Assembly (NCBI GenBank): GCA_043798435.1
Contig: JAZDOR010000087.1
Coordinates: forward strand, 1-26,965
Length of the DNA stretch: 26,965 nt
Source: JAGUXG01 sp043798435
Lineage (GTDB): Bacteria > UBA9089 > UBA9088 > JAGUXG01
Reading direction: 5' to 3'
Part shown: positions 10,001 to 17,398 of the stretch, piece after piece
Layout: the number at the start of each line of letters is the position of its first letter
Position numbering within the stretch: the first letter of the stretch is position 1
Notes under the pieces: model-generated
Databases searched by the model: none
What the model saw: only the letters and a program-made list of their open reading frames with translations
What the model was told of the DNA's origin: nothing
Position numbers and translations under genes: made by a program

Positions 10001-11121
10001 AGGCTGGCTATGTTGGTATAGACAGACCTTACCACATCAACCCGATTGCAATAAGCAAAGATAACTGCATTTGCCACCCACTGCCACTGGTTATTGCCTT
10101 GAATTATCTTTGCCCCGGCAGATGGAAGGGAGGCATTGATGATGATCTTGCCTGAGTTTTCAATCACCACGATGGCTGGGGTGTTGCTACCATTATATTT
10201 TGCCACTACACCTTGAGTAAGGTTTATCTTTGGGGATTGGACTGTGTAGAGTGTGGTCTGGGTCATTGGAAAGCCAAGGGGATTGCTTGGGTCTATAATA
10301 GTAAGCTCAGCCAGCATATTATTCTCCTGCCTGCCATCTATTGTGTCAATCAGGTCTATTGAGCCTGCTGGAATTATGCCGCAGACCTCAAGGAGATAGG
10401 CAGCATTTCCCTCTGTGTAGATTGTCCCGCCTGAATTGACAAAATTCACGAGCTTCTGGGAAAACCCAGGGTTTTCTGCCACTGACCTCTCTATAAATCT
10501 GCCATTATTCGTGCCAGAGACCTCAAAGGCCGGGATGATAAGGAGCTTCTTTCCAGAGAGCTTGTTATTGGCAATATCTGTTTCACTTATTATCTCAGTA
10601 GCCAGCCCAAGGTCATTCTCCAGCCTGTCTTTGATGTAATAATACTCCCAGGAGACAGTGAGGCCAAAGGCATCCTTGATGTTGCTCTTGAGAATGCTGA
10701 TGGTTTTATCAGAAAATGAGAAGGAGTATGCCTTAGGAAAGGTTGAGCTATAGCTCAGGTCCTTCTGCTGGTAGCCTATATTTTTATACTGGTTCCAGTT
10801 GGCACGGGTGAGTCCATATTGCAGGTCATTAAAGGGTTGGAAGAAGAGAAAACTTCCTCTATCTGCTGAAGCTGACCAATAAACAGGCACCTCTCCGAAC
10901 CTTGCCGATACCTCAGAATTGACAGCCCCATTCTCCACCCAGGAGTTCTGGCTTCTATCTATCGCCAGCTTATAGGTATTCTGAAGCTCTTTCTGGGTTT
11001 GGTCTGTGGGAGTTACAGTGATTAAACCTGCCAGAGATACGGTAGGAATAAACAGTGCTACAGTGATTAAGTTTGCCAGAGATACGGTGGGAATGAGTAG
11101 GCTTAGAAATATTCTTTTCAC
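4045..11121 (-). CDS. Giant multidomain secreted surface protein (2358 aa): CARDB, FG-GAP-like propeller, DUF11-type C-terminus
   Basis: Starts with GTG at 11121 and a signal peptide that holds an internal 15-residue duplication (IPTVSLANLITVA / IPTVSLAGLITVT). Around residues 188-245 a segment beginning KKLLIIPAF and continuing GGTIYTEGNAAYLL resembles a glutamine-amidotransferase-like flavodoxin fold. The middle carries calcium-binding Asp/Asn loops like thrombospondin type 3 or dockerin repeats: DMDGDGDPDAW near 597, DIDKDGD near 645, DRDTDNDGFKDCDLNKDG near 727, DDDNNDSIDDWLDD near 1008. A CARDB domain lies at about 1705-1805. Residues about 1855-2195 are FG-GAP/VCBS-type repeats (DIDSNGKENEIICAG, DLNADGFSNEVV, DIDLDGVDEIV), probably a beta-propeller. 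The end (about 2258-2358) is a DUF11-like domain. No sorting signal or anchor is recognised. Likely role: cell-surface or matrix protein needing calcium; ligand unknown. A promoter abuts the start codon. Confidence 0.9.
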   Translation of the reverse strand: MKRIFLSLLIPTVSLANLITVALFIPTVSLAGLITVTPTDQTQKELQNTYKLAIDRSQNSWVENGAVNSEVSARFGEVPVYWSASADRGSFLFFQPFNDLQYGLTRANWNQYKNIGYQQKDLSYSSTFPKAYSFSFSDKTISILKSNIKDAFGLTVSWEYYYIKDRLENDLGLATEIISETDIANNKLSGKKLLIIPAFEVSGTNNGRFIERSVAENPGFSQKLVNFVNSGGTIYTEGNAAYLLEVCGIIPAGSIDLIDTIDGRQENNMLAELTIIDPSNPLGFPMTQTTLYTVQSPKINLTQGVVAKYNGSNTPAIVVIENSGKIIINASLPSAGAKIIQGNNQWQWVANAVIFAYCNRVDVVRSVYTNIASLPYGGAVDDNDLPADADVPFEVTVRTRNLWDTSAVDVVVKETYKTYFDYTKVISGPSPSISGNALSFSLGNLPGQAESIIKYQLYTPKKDDVRTKNINSYLDSGDQIRVSSCNFSFSCPKTQNKIYASRNSLWTRFLFSARLVADTDLNWKNILGEFFQPFKIFCTVENKERTQAVNAIYTQYIPKDVPIYWISGSATPVVKTPGGIFVDLLKGSDDKNSPQYDMDGDGDPDAWLDLATFHPRYDGYPTQPQTTLIAWLNPWNFQFEDIDKDGDVCTALRTADGKDFVYGGDGRPVYDNIQFTHIDMGDFIRAWKVTWSMGNVPGYQFYDPYSSWELWIDPPPLIPMAVGAVQATNPDRDTDNDGFKDCDLNKDGILNDTYYYENWARWMTKDAQGDVVCKRLITQKIDSYEGFAFVDGSYQLKPGERDHGLVPYPNASYDAILNFGGEEVRMGTPTPDFSPYSYIEYKTAWDQYKITPIRTTYTYYAPLPNPLQFEYLSKTFEIKQNGKVVDSLPAYGEADITFKITGSTEYSLYWIKLVGTDVGDGIDPDGTGDGVFGYLVENIPKGLGGYKIDLPRKADGSVDFLKLCPDYKVWIQKINNLGPRYKDIETDIQIIDNPFYWSIYIPQVLIPPALDDDNNDSIDDWLDDKGDRFKSATGYMSDPFPAMTGSEVEALGWVSDSDANSVGEGDMAEHHKGWYKGADGTYGDDLVEELGRVTFTINARFKNNGREGSLKINDGAWLVNEEIFGGSPWVQFSHTQHAFAMGNIIWLNGWVDPSLIKLDPSTVYFKHRIKEQPYSNGIGEPHPFDVLFDPWIRSAGFLDVQVTSYLGGKDPCSLLSPDIDMPAIVDPDVDTCVVICPRHPTMKKTERGAFIEARIEVNNNTNKEWRNVKVTPKLVGLGNSDVVFCYSVYPRPLVPAHIGPNGEVIGGDDPGTFRMGWRFNPSSLEVLMEPGNYEGDGSAEIPQILASRRAYYIFLIKVDKTLPKEKVYEINFELAGYEKDYKQGGLGFPLPTYAVPEVRFSLADKDSNGKVIGGRYGKFIIGQADLTSLTDGLKDYTAFNDAKWNQTLPSWAGLSDIQKEASFNSLNPLSVTGDKQLSYSVPQEYKTFPPEPDKTELWILTKTTVDPPTSDENIPLDTRMKLSYTDERGIAGQSYTWTDGVLPYGVLKVTARGAILVLKQRVSNVNGKEVGENGHYLLQDGTNTVIISLLAYNEGNDIGYNTVLSTKIDLNVDLVCIGTNDFYTYNEQTGVISWEPAHILPGARRKIPITVCIYKPPEETNEMNVATGFCALFADKEEGGEIKMEEAPKEENVSYVPGFDLVPGDISISNLSISEGDVVVITSKVNLTGGKEAKNVRVRDFDSGRRIGTDLETGYILTGSSLVVSKTWNTTGCAGVRTLSCAIDPDNEFDEENEQNNVATMTVTVYPVQTGSIATTLSLAEPKSLRHTLFANEPITFSCDFRRADTYEPIGRIVWKKDLSDNLYSLALADIDSNGKENEIICAGKNAGYIYDNKGNRLWKAALENGFCQAEAMDSDSDGFLNEVALLSIDRGLYLFDREGNFIFSKDTAKLGGSPCLAIKACDTQPDGYPSNEIACLVKGKLSVWTGTGTKLWDAAVSLLATKIAIGDVDRNGMMDNLICGDKAFDRQGNLIRTYPVVGGSVAAGDLNADGFSNEVVMANQSLSAFNGTGTQMWTRFSGGDLINDLLVINLDSDTKNDVVCEKDNILYAIKNSGTTTQILWQYPTGNITSISAGDIDLDGVDEIVACGDFLYAFEKNGSLTCKFQASTSTTKLTDINSDGAADMLCTSLGLLTIFQESAADIKFDNGEWQGMTWDDELRLWKATQSFVKPGTHTYQVKCQKGGYISSTGQSNFYLSQIANVILRKKASSNAILEQGTITYTIEYENTGEGTATDVTIIEVLPEKTELSIVNSPQAIVNYWYGNKWQPAFNPSATKLKWLIPSVPPSQLDSVSFTVKVK

Positions 11122-11127
11122 ACTACA

Positions 11128-11156
11128 AGTTTACCCTAAACCCTCAGGTTTGTCAA
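11128..11156 (-). promoter_or_regulatory. Sigma70-type promoter of the giant surface gene
   Basis: On the minus strand: TTGACA (11156-11151), 17-bp spacer, TAAACT (11133-11128), then 6 bp to the GTG at 11121. The expected start site coincides with the GTG, so a leaderless mRNA is predicted; no Shine-Dalgarno sequence is present. Confidence 0.75.
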
Positions 11157-11174
11157 AAGAAATGATAAGTGATT

Positions 11175-11366
11175 GTAAGCGTTCAGGCTATACATCAAGA
11201 GTGCCTGCCTGTGCTACGGCAGACAGGTAAGAAGGGGGATAAGGAGATAATGGGGATATGGAGATTATTCATTTTTAATTTTTAATTCTTAATTTTTAAT
11301 TCAAATTTTATCCCCCTATCCCCTTTATCTCCACATCCCCTTTTCTTACATTACCTGAACGGCTAC
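11175..11366. repeat. ~190-bp inverted-repeat element filling the gap between the cyclase and giant genes
   Basis: The 323-bp gap 11122-11444 has no gene. Its core is bounded by inverted arms GTAAGCGTTCAGG (11175-11187) and CCTGAACGGCTAC (11354-11366), matching at 11 of 13. Inside are a hairpin (GCCTGCCTGT...GCAGACAGG, about 11202-11227) and a long imperfect inverted repeat of GGGGATA/GGAGATAA units (about 11233-11265 with 11310-11342). Between those arms is an AT-rich stretch of repeated TTTTTAATT. It looks like a MITE- or REP-like non-coding element. The rest of the gap holds the giant gene's promoter on one side and nothing I recognise on the other. Confidence 0.6.
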
Positions 11367-11444
11367 CTTTATTTGTGGTTGGATAAAGTGTTACCTTTCT
11401 TCAAATTGTTAAGCACTTTTTGCTTCACTGTCCCTGTTTACTCG

Positions 11445-13187
11445 CTATCTCTCTATATTTCTGTATCTATATATTTTAACCCCATCTCTCTCCAAGTATC
11501 CAGCCTCTTCAAAGAGACCTGGTTCTTTCAACCCCTTAAAGGTCTCCTCTGTAATCATTATCTCATCAGGTTTTGCTTCCTTCTGTAAGTGGCCGGTTAT
11601 ATCTATGGTTCGACTGAAGACCTCCCCCTTCTCCTCTTTCCCATCCATCAACAGTTCACCTGAATTTATCCCCATTCTAACTCTGATAGGTTTTTTGAGT
11701 CGATTAACATTCTCATTAAAATTAATAAGTACTTCCTTAATCCTGATGGCTGCCTTTATGGCCTGGTCCGGGGCTTGAAATTTATAGATAACACCATCTC
11801 CAGCTCTATCGAAAAGTTCTCCTTTATTCTCTCTCACAATCCCATCTAATAATTGGTGGTAGCTCCCAAAGGTGTAAATGATATTATAGTCATCCTCGGC
11901 CTCTTTAATGGCAGTAGCATTGGCTATATCTATATCAAGAAGGGTGACCCTACGAGAAAAATCTTTGATGTGTTCACCTAAAGAGACCTTGAGTCTCACA
12001 GTCTCTTTTAAGGAAAGACCCTCCCCTGAGACCCTCTTTCTCACCAATTGATAACTGACAATGCCAATGAAAGAGAGGGATAAGGCTAATCCTGGCCTTA
12101 CCAAATCAATCCAGATTCCAGCAAACTTAAAGAGCAAAAGACCAAAAAAGCCATAGATAGCTAAAGAACCAAGAAAGATGAAGGGGGTTCTTTGTGGCCG
12201 AGAATAAGATAAAAAAAAGCACATTAAGAAGCAAAAGGGAAGGAAAGATAAAAGATTCTGAAGTTTTGATGCCTTAACTAAGAAGCTCTGTCTGAAAATA
12301 TTGCTGGCTATCTGGCCGTGGACCTCAAACATAGGAGAGATGGATGAAAGGGGAGTGGCCCTTAAATCAGAGGCGCCACTGGCAGTTACTCCCACCAAGA
12401 CAAGCTTATCCTTAAAACAAGAAAGATTGAGGCTCGATATCTTTCCCTCTTTTAACATCCGAAAAGACTGGAGAATCTCAAGAAAGGAGTATCTTCTAAA
12501 CTCGGCTCCTGGCACATAGTTAATCAGCATCTCGCCCCTTCTATTGACCGGGATATGAATTTTGCCTAAGATTACCTCTTCTTTGCCGATTCTAATCTTA
12601 GCTTGCGGAATCTCAAGGTAATCGGCTGCCATTTGACATCCTAAAGAAAGATACACCCTATCTTTATATTTAATGACTAAGGGTATCTTTCTGACCACCC
12701 CATCTATATCAGGGATGATATTGATGTGCCCAAGGCTCTTAGCAGTCTCCAGAACTTGAGGCAAGGGGCTGAGCATCTCCTCAGCCCGGATAAGCTCTTT
12801 ACTCTCTATCTTAAACCCTACTGCATGACAGACATTTCCTGCCTGTTTTGTCATAGTAGCCAAAAGATTGTCATATTTGGGGTTGTATCTATCTGGATCT
12901 CGGAAGAGTATATCAAAACCAATCACCATGGCACCAGCCTTTGAAAGGATATCAATGAGACTGGCCTGAAAGTCTCGGCTTAGAGGGTAGCCTAAGGCTT
13001 CAATAGTCTCGTCATCAATGCCTACCAGGACAATATCCGAACTCACCTGGCTTTGACCTGCCAGTCTGAACCGATAATCCAGGGTCGCAAGCTCAAAGGG
13101 TTCAAAACAAGGAAGAGAGAGAGATGAAAGAACTGCCCCTATAACTAAACAGAGGACCATTATGATCCTCTTTTTATTCAAAACCAT
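11445..13187 (-). CDS. CHASE2 sensor-nucleotide cyclase (class III)
   Basis: A 580-residue membrane signalling protein. Layout: a first membrane helix (about 8-25), an extracytoplasmic CHASE2 domain (about 30-300, opening FELATLDYRFR and IVLVGIDDETIEALG), membrane helices at about 311-380, and a C-terminal class III cyclase-like domain (about 412-560). Both usual metal-binding aspartates are present in context: D418 in VTLLDID and D464 in RAGDGVIYKF. RMGINSGEL follows at 505-513. The domain is divergent, so whether it makes cAMP, cGMP or nothing is open. The start at 13187 has no ribosome site; an in-frame ATG at 13160 has AAGAGG six bases upstream but would remove the KKR before the first helix. 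Its last ~75 codons are duplicated at 18144-18381. It follows the transglutaminase-TPR gene. Confidence 0.9.
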   Translation of the reverse strand: MVLNKKRIIMVLCLVIGAVLSSLSLPCFEPFELATLDYRFRLAGQSQVSSDIVLVGIDDETIEALGYPLSRDFQASLIDILSKAGAMVIGFDILFRDPDRYNPKYDNLLATMTKQAGNVCHAVGFKIESKELIRAEEMLSPLPQVLETAKSLGHINIIPDIDGVVRKIPLVIKYKDRVYLSLGCQMAADYLEIPQAKIRIGKEEVILGKIHIPVNRRGEMLINYVPGAEFRRYSFLEILQSFRMLKEGKISSLNLSCFKDKLVLVGVTASGASDLRATPLSSISPMFEVHGQIASNIFRQSFLVKASKLQNLLSFLPFCFLMCFFLSYSRPQRTPFIFLGSLAIYGFFGLLLFKFAGIWIDLVRPGLALSLSFIGIVSYQLVRKRVSGEGLSLKETVRLKVSLGEHIKDFSRRVTLLDIDIANATAIKEAEDDYNIIYTFGSYHQLLDGIVRENKGELFDRAGDGVIYKFQAPDQAIKAAIRIKEVLINFNENVNRLKKPIRVRMGINSGELLMDGKEEKGEVFSRTIDITGHLQKEAKPDEIMITEETFKGLKEPGLFEEAGYLERDGVKIYRYRNIER

Positions 13188-13199
13188 AATCTATCTAAA

Positions 13200-13305
13200 T
13201 AGAATTCAGTAGTCAGAATACAGGAGTCAGAATATTCTTAATTTTTAATTCTTAATTCTGTATTCTGAATTCTGTATTCTGAATTCTGTCTTCTGTCTTC
13301 TGTAT
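13200..13305. repeat. Low-complexity GAATTC/CAGAATA repeat
   Basis: The 118-bp gap between the cyclase and the transglutaminase-TPR gene consists of iterated TATTCTGAATTCTG units, with inverted versions (GAATTCAGTAGTCAGAATAC) on its left side. The two halves can fold into an imperfect hairpin on either strand. No promoter is convincing here, so the cyclase may be co-transcribed with the gene upstream. Confidence 0.75.
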
Positions 13306-15033
13306 TCATTCCTTCCAGTATAGTAGCCAACTTAGATCTGTCTTCTTAGAGATCTCTGCACCCCTTGTTCCGGCAAAAAAGCCAAAGGTCTTCTTTGCCC
13401 GTTTCTTTGCCTCTTCTCCCTCGGGTATCTTATCCATCGCATCCTCTAATAACCTCTTTATCTCTTCCTTAGATACCCTCGGTTTACCAGTAAGTGAGAT
13501 AGATACCTCCTCAACAGGAAACCCCAAAATATAGGCAGCTTCTTCAAAACTACGAAAAGCCTTGAGGCTCTCTCCAAGCATCTCTAAGGCAGACCTCATA
13601 TCTTCTTTGAGGAAAAAGGCGAGACCCAGATTAAAGTAGATACCTCCATCATCAGGGTCGCTCCGATTTGCCTGCTTAAAAAAGGAGATTGCCTCAGTAG
13701 ATGAGCCTCTTAAAAGGCAAATATTTCCAAGATTATTTAAGATTGAGGGGTGCAGTTTATTCTTCTCAAACCCTTTCTCAAACTCCCTTTCAGCTAAGTC
13801 CCATCTTCCTTCTTTCCCATAAATGATTCCTGCACGATTACGAAACCCTAAGTTATAAGGGGATTCTTTTATCTTCTTGCTCAGGGTTGTAATCAATGAA
13901 TCAAGGCTTTCCTTCTTAAAACCCTTGAATGTGGCGATCTCTTCCTTTAATCTCTTTTCAGCCAATTCTTTATCGCCTTTCCAGGGAAAAGCTACAGGCG
14001 GTAAGGCAACCGGGGCAAACCTCTGCCAGCCCTTCTGAACATCAATGATCTCAAGATTTGAAAGCCATCTTTTGTATTCAAGTATCCCCTCTTTTATAGC
14101 CGATACAAAGGAATCGCCAAATCTTGTTACCTCTACAGGTAACCAGATATAGTTGTCCCTGACAATATAAGAGGTTTCATCATAGCCCAGAACCTCTCTA
14201 TTTCTGGAAGGAAGCCTTGTGTTAAAGATGACAAATATATGCCCGGGAACAAGGACAAATGCTGTCTTTATCCCCACTGCTTCAAGGCAAGAGGCATACA
14301 GGACAGAGAGGTCATCACAGTCTCCATTCTTGTATTTCAGTGTCTCTCTGGGATATTGAACCTTGTCCATAACAACCTTCTTTTCAGCAATCTTTTTATA
14401 TGGCATATTTGGGTCAGGGAGATAGGTTACAGAACCTAATGTAGCATATATGGCCATAGCATCCTGTAATCTATTATCCAAAACATCTAACCCCGTATCC
14501 CTGAAAGAAGGCAGGCATAGCTTGGTGAACTCAAGTATAGCAGAGTCATTTGGGGTAACGAACGAGGTGATATTCTCACCCTGACGCCAGTCTATCGTGT
14601 TTCGGCTGAGCATGGTGATAGAACGAATACAGCTCTCCTCTATACCCTCACCAGTAATCCTTATCTGGACCTGAGCAGCCGTATCCTCATCTACATCAAA
14701 TATCTTGGGGCTGAGGGTGGCTTTTAAGGGAATCTCTACCGTAGATTTAGCCATTATCTCGGCAATCTCATACTCTTCAGATAGGCTCATATAATTTGGG
14801 ATAAACAGGCTTACCTTTATCCTATATAATGCTTTATTGCTCGTATTCCTAATCCTTACCCTGCCCAAAGGTTCCTGGGTGTAGTATCTATACCTTGATG
14901 GCAGAATATCCTCAAGATACACGGTCTCTATTTGTAATGGACCCGGGCTTGGATATGCATCTCTTACAGAGCAGGACAAGAGACAGAGAATGGCTACCAA
15001 AACAGTCTTAAGTAAACAATTCCTACTTTCCAT
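13306..15033 (-). CDS. Lipoprotein with transglutaminase-like and TPR domains
   Basis: A 575-residue exported protein. The N-terminus has a membrane-type signal ending in a lipobox (LLSC, Cys21), so it is probably lipid-anchored. Residues about 35-140 look like a beta-rich domain. A transglutaminase-like cysteine-protease fold follows at about 185-310: NGDCDDLS with Cys239, PGHIFVIF with His265, and WLPVEVT with an acidic residue at about 301. The catalytic Cys and His are intact. Residues about 390-500 form two to three TPR repeats (NRAGIIYGKEGRWDLAEREF, NNLGNICLLRGSSTEAISFF, FNLGLAFFLKEDMRSALEML). Such proteins probably act on or assemble envelope proteins; the substrate is unknown. ATG at 15033 has a strong ribosome site (AAAGGAGG). 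It lies between the OMP genes and the CHASE2 cyclase in the same direction. Confidence 0.88.
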   Translation of the reverse strand: MESRNCLLKTVLVAILCLLSCSVRDAYPSPGPLQIETVYLEDILPSRYRYYTQEPLGRVRIRNTSNKALYRIKVSLFIPNYMSLSEEYEIAEIMAKSTVEIPLKATLSPKIFDVDEDTAAQVQIRITGEGIEESCIRSITMLSRNTIDWRQGENITSFVTPNDSAILEFTKLCLPSFRDTGLDVLDNRLQDAMAIYATLGSVTYLPDPNMPYKKIAEKKVVMDKVQYPRETLKYKNGDCDDLSVLYASCLEAVGIKTAFVLVPGHIFVIFNTRLPSRNREVLGYDETSYIVRDNYIWLPVEVTRFGDSFVSAIKEGILEYKRWLSNLEIIDVQKGWQRFAPVALPPVAFPWKGDKELAEKRLKEEIATFKGFKKESLDSLITTLSKKIKESPYNLGFRNRAGIIYGKEGRWDLAEREFEKGFEKNKLHPSILNNLGNICLLRGSSTEAISFFKQANRSDPDDGGIYFNLGLAFFLKEDMRSALEMLGESLKAFRSFEEAAYILGFPVEEVSISLTGKPRVSKEEIKRLLEDAMDKIPEGEEAKKRAKKTFGFFAGTRGAEISKKTDLSWLLYWKE

Positions 15034-15066
15034 ATTAATCCTCCTTTACATACTATCCTTAAAAGC

Positions 15067-15203
15067 GTATGTGTTTAGCTGTTTTGCAACCTCAGTATTT
15101 ATAAGGGTTTATACACCATTATTTTCTGATTTTGGAGTGCATTGACCATGTCAATGCACGCATCGTCACTGACGATGCACTCCAAAAGGAGCTAAACACA
15201 TAC
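15067..15203. repeat. 137-bp nested palindromic (MITE/REP-like) element
   Basis: Perfect 14-bp terminal inverted repeats GTATGTGTTTAGCT (15067-15080) and AGCTAAACACATAC (15190-15203). Inside is a perfect 13-bp inverted pair, 15130-15142 with 15175-15187. Nested in it are two perfect hairpins: GTGCATTGAC-CAT-GTCAATGCAC (15137-15159) and GCATCGTC-ACT-GACGATGC (15160-15178). The right terminus reaches the last base of the stop codon of the gene ending at 15203. It may also act as a terminator or RNA-processing site between that gene and the transglutaminase gene. Confidence 0.85.
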
Positions 15204-16459
15204 TAAAAGCTGAATCTTGTTCCACCCGAAAGGGAGAGTCCACTGAAGTCAAATGGATTAAGGCTTCTTCCAAGAATATTAGCTTCATCTCCTTGTTTTC
15301 CCAAATCCCACGAATCTTCATACGCCATTTTTTCAATCTTACATCTCTTATAACCAGCTCCGACCATAAGACTGAAATCAGGAGATACTTTATATTCTAA
15401 TTCTCCTCCAAGACTCAAAAAGAGCCCTCCACCTTTTGCATAACCTTCAAATGTGTCTTCTTCTTTGAGGGCAAGATTACCATTCAAATCATACATTTCT
15501 AATGCACATTCCACCTCTACTGGCAATCTTCCAAAACCATAACCTAAAAGCCCTTCTATATTAACGAACATATTTCTTGTTACAGGCGGGCTGAGTTTTA
15601 TCCCACCACCAACAATAATAACTGATGGTTTAAGTTTATAGTCCATATCGACCTTCATAGAATTATACTGTTTATCTAAATAAGTAAAGGAACCGCTTTC
15701 TATCCCTATTAGTAGTCCAAATTCAGGATATGATAGATACCATATTCTACCCAATAACTTTAAGTTCGGATTTAGCTCTATCTCTAAGTCACCACCAAAG
15801 CCTATCCCTCTTCCGGTTATCCCTGTTTTCTTTATCTCTTTAATCTCCCAGTCAGTTACGATCCCCATATTTTGCTCAAACGATTCACCTAACGCCTCTT
15901 CATAGAATTCTTTAGATAATTCCTCAAGTGCCTTTAGGTTATCATTAACCTCTTTCATGGAAGGCCAATCTATCCCTAACCATGGCCTTAAAAACTTCTT
16001 CTTTTGAAGAAGGGATGGTTGCTTAGAGACAACAACAGGTGGTTGTGGTAAAACAGGTAGTTGTGGTTGCTCGGCAGGAGATGGAGCATAGACTCTCTTG
16101 CCAATCTCTACCTTTTCTATCTCATCCATCCGAAAGACAAGGATGCTCTTATCCGTTGACCTTATGCTGTAAGTCTCACCAGGTATAGCCCCGATGATTC
16201 TGCCGATTATCACTCCTCCATCCTTAAGGTAGAGTCTGTCCTCACTCATCTCCTCCTCTTCAAACTTTACCTTCCACACCTCCTCCATCTTAAACACACA
16301 GGTGGTTCCATCCTGTCTTCTCAAGGTAAAGTAGATACCTGGCACACTCTCGATAATCTCACCGATTATTGAGCTTCCATTGTGGAGATATACCACATCG
16401 CAATAGGAGGTTTGTGAAAGAAGAATTACTACTCCAACAAAAAATATCCTTTTTAGCAT
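15203..16459 (-). CDS. Predicted outer-membrane beta-barrel protein with two N-terminal YLKDG modules
   Basis: Signal peptide MLKRIFFVGVVILLSQTSYC, then two tandem copies of the window's YLKDG module: DVVYLHNGSSIIGEIIES... and DRLYLKDGGVIIGRIIGA..., each ending in a V/E-K-V-x-F/I-rich strand. A Pro-rich linker (PQLPVLPQPPVVV) comes next, then about 260 residues of alternating beta pattern ending in GGTRFSF, a typical outer-membrane barrel C-terminus. Module 1 is the most divergent of the eight copies (extra Cys, HNGSS). I chose the ATG at 16459, which has GAAGAGG upstream and begins the signal peptide. A TTG at 16474 would add five residues (KRLE) and overlap the previous stop as TTGA. It is 11 bp from the upstream paralogue, so the two are in one operon. 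Confidence 0.82.
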   Translation of the reverse strand: MLKRIFFVGVVILLSQTSYCDVVYLHNGSSIIGEIIESVPGIYFTLRRQDGTTCVFKMEEVWKVKFEEEEMSEDRLYLKDGGVIIGRIIGAIPGETYSIRSTDKSILVFRMDEIEKVEIGKRVYAPSPAEQPQLPVLPQPPVVVSKQPSLLQKKKFLRPWLGIDWPSMKEVNDNLKALEELSKEFYEEALGESFEQNMGIVTDWEIKEIKKTGITGRGIGFGGDLEIELNPNLKLLGRIWYLSYPEFGLLIGIESGSFTYLDKQYNSMKVDMDYKLKPSVIIVGGGIKLSPPVTRNMFVNIEGLLGYGFGRLPVEVECALEMYDLNGNLALKEEDTFEGYAKGGGLFLSLGGELEYKVSPDFSLMVGAGYKRCKIEKMAYEDSWDLGKQGDEANILGRSLNPFDFSGLSLSGGTRFSF

Positions 16460-16470
16460 TTCCAACCTCT

Positions 16471-17373
16471 TCAAAATGGAAGCTTTACTCCCAGAATTAA
16501 ATCTATGCTACTTCCATCTATATTTTTATATGCAGAGCTAGGGATTGCATTATAACCATTAATGGTGCCTCTCTTAAATTCATAGTTGACCTTTACATAC
16601 CTCAATTCTACAAAAACATTTGGTTTCTCTATTCTCTCCCATCCTACCAACCCATGAAACCCTATGATATTAGCATAATCATAATCTACCGTTACTCCCA
16701 GTCCTTCTATATAAACATTTGGAGACATATACATTCCTGCCCCACCCCCTAAGTAAAAGTGGCCTGATAATGAATCTTTGGTTTTGATAGGGAAGTTATA
16801 GATATAAGTAACGGTTATAGGAATTCTCTTAAAGGAACCTTCTGCATTTGAAACATTTTCGCTTAAACCACTACTTCGATAGCTCGCTCCAAACTCTACG
16901 CTTGAAGATAGATCAATTTTATAGCCCAACCCTCCACCAATCTCATAGCCACCTCCAGAACTTAAAGTAACAGCTTTTCCTGTTCCGCTAACCACCCATC
17001 CAGTTGGTAAATCATCTCCTCCCCATCCAAATCCCAATATTCCCTTTAAGTAAGATTTGCCATTAGAGACTTTCTGCGGCCAAGATGGTAAAGCAGGCTT
17101 TTCTTTCACTTCTGCAGGCCTTGCTTCCTCTACTGGAGCTACCCTTTTCTCTACCTCAGGCACTTCTTCAAACTTCACCCTCTCTACCCTATCTATTTCA
17201 AAGACAAAGATACTTCCGTCTGATGTCTTTATTTTGTAAGAGACACCAGGTGCAGCCTCAATCACCTTGCCTTTGATAACGCTCCCATCCTTCAGATAGA
17301 CCACATCTGCCCAAGAGAGCATGCTAAGACATCCTAAACAGATTGTTGCTACCAAAACCTTTCTTCCATTCAT
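16471..17373 (-). CDS. Predicted outer-membrane beta-barrel protein with one YLKDG module
   Basis: 300 residues. The signal peptide ends SWA, followed directly by the module DVVYLKDGSVIKGKVIEAAP and SYKIKTSDGSIFVFEIDRVE (about residues 23-70). Next is a Glu/Pro/Ala linker, then a Gly-rich, alternating beta region (GFGWGGDD, GGGYEIGGGLGYKIDL) that ends LILGVKLPF. This is consistent with a small 8-10 strand outer-membrane barrel. The ATG at 17373 has GGAGGTG eight bases upstream. It is the first gene after cassette B's terminator and probably heads the operon containing the 15203 gene. An operator-like dyad lies just upstream. Ligand or function is unknown. Confidence 0.85.
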   Translation of the reverse strand: MNGRKVLVATICLGCLSMLSWADVVYLKDGSVIKGKVIEAAPGVSYKIKTSDGSIFVFEIDRVERVKFEEVPEVEKRVAPVEEARPAEVKEKPALPSWPQKVSNGKSYLKGILGFGWGGDDLPTGWVVSGTGKAVTLSSGGGYEIGGGLGYKIDLSSSVEFGASYRSSGLSENVSNAEGSFKRIPITVTYIYNFPIKTKDSLSGHFYLGGGAGMYMSPNVYIEGLGVTVDYDYANIIGFHGLVGWERIEKPNVFVELRYVKVNYEFKRGTINGYNAIPSSAYKNIDGSSIDLILGVKLPF

Positions 17374-17398
17374 TATAAAACCACCTCCAGTTTAATAT

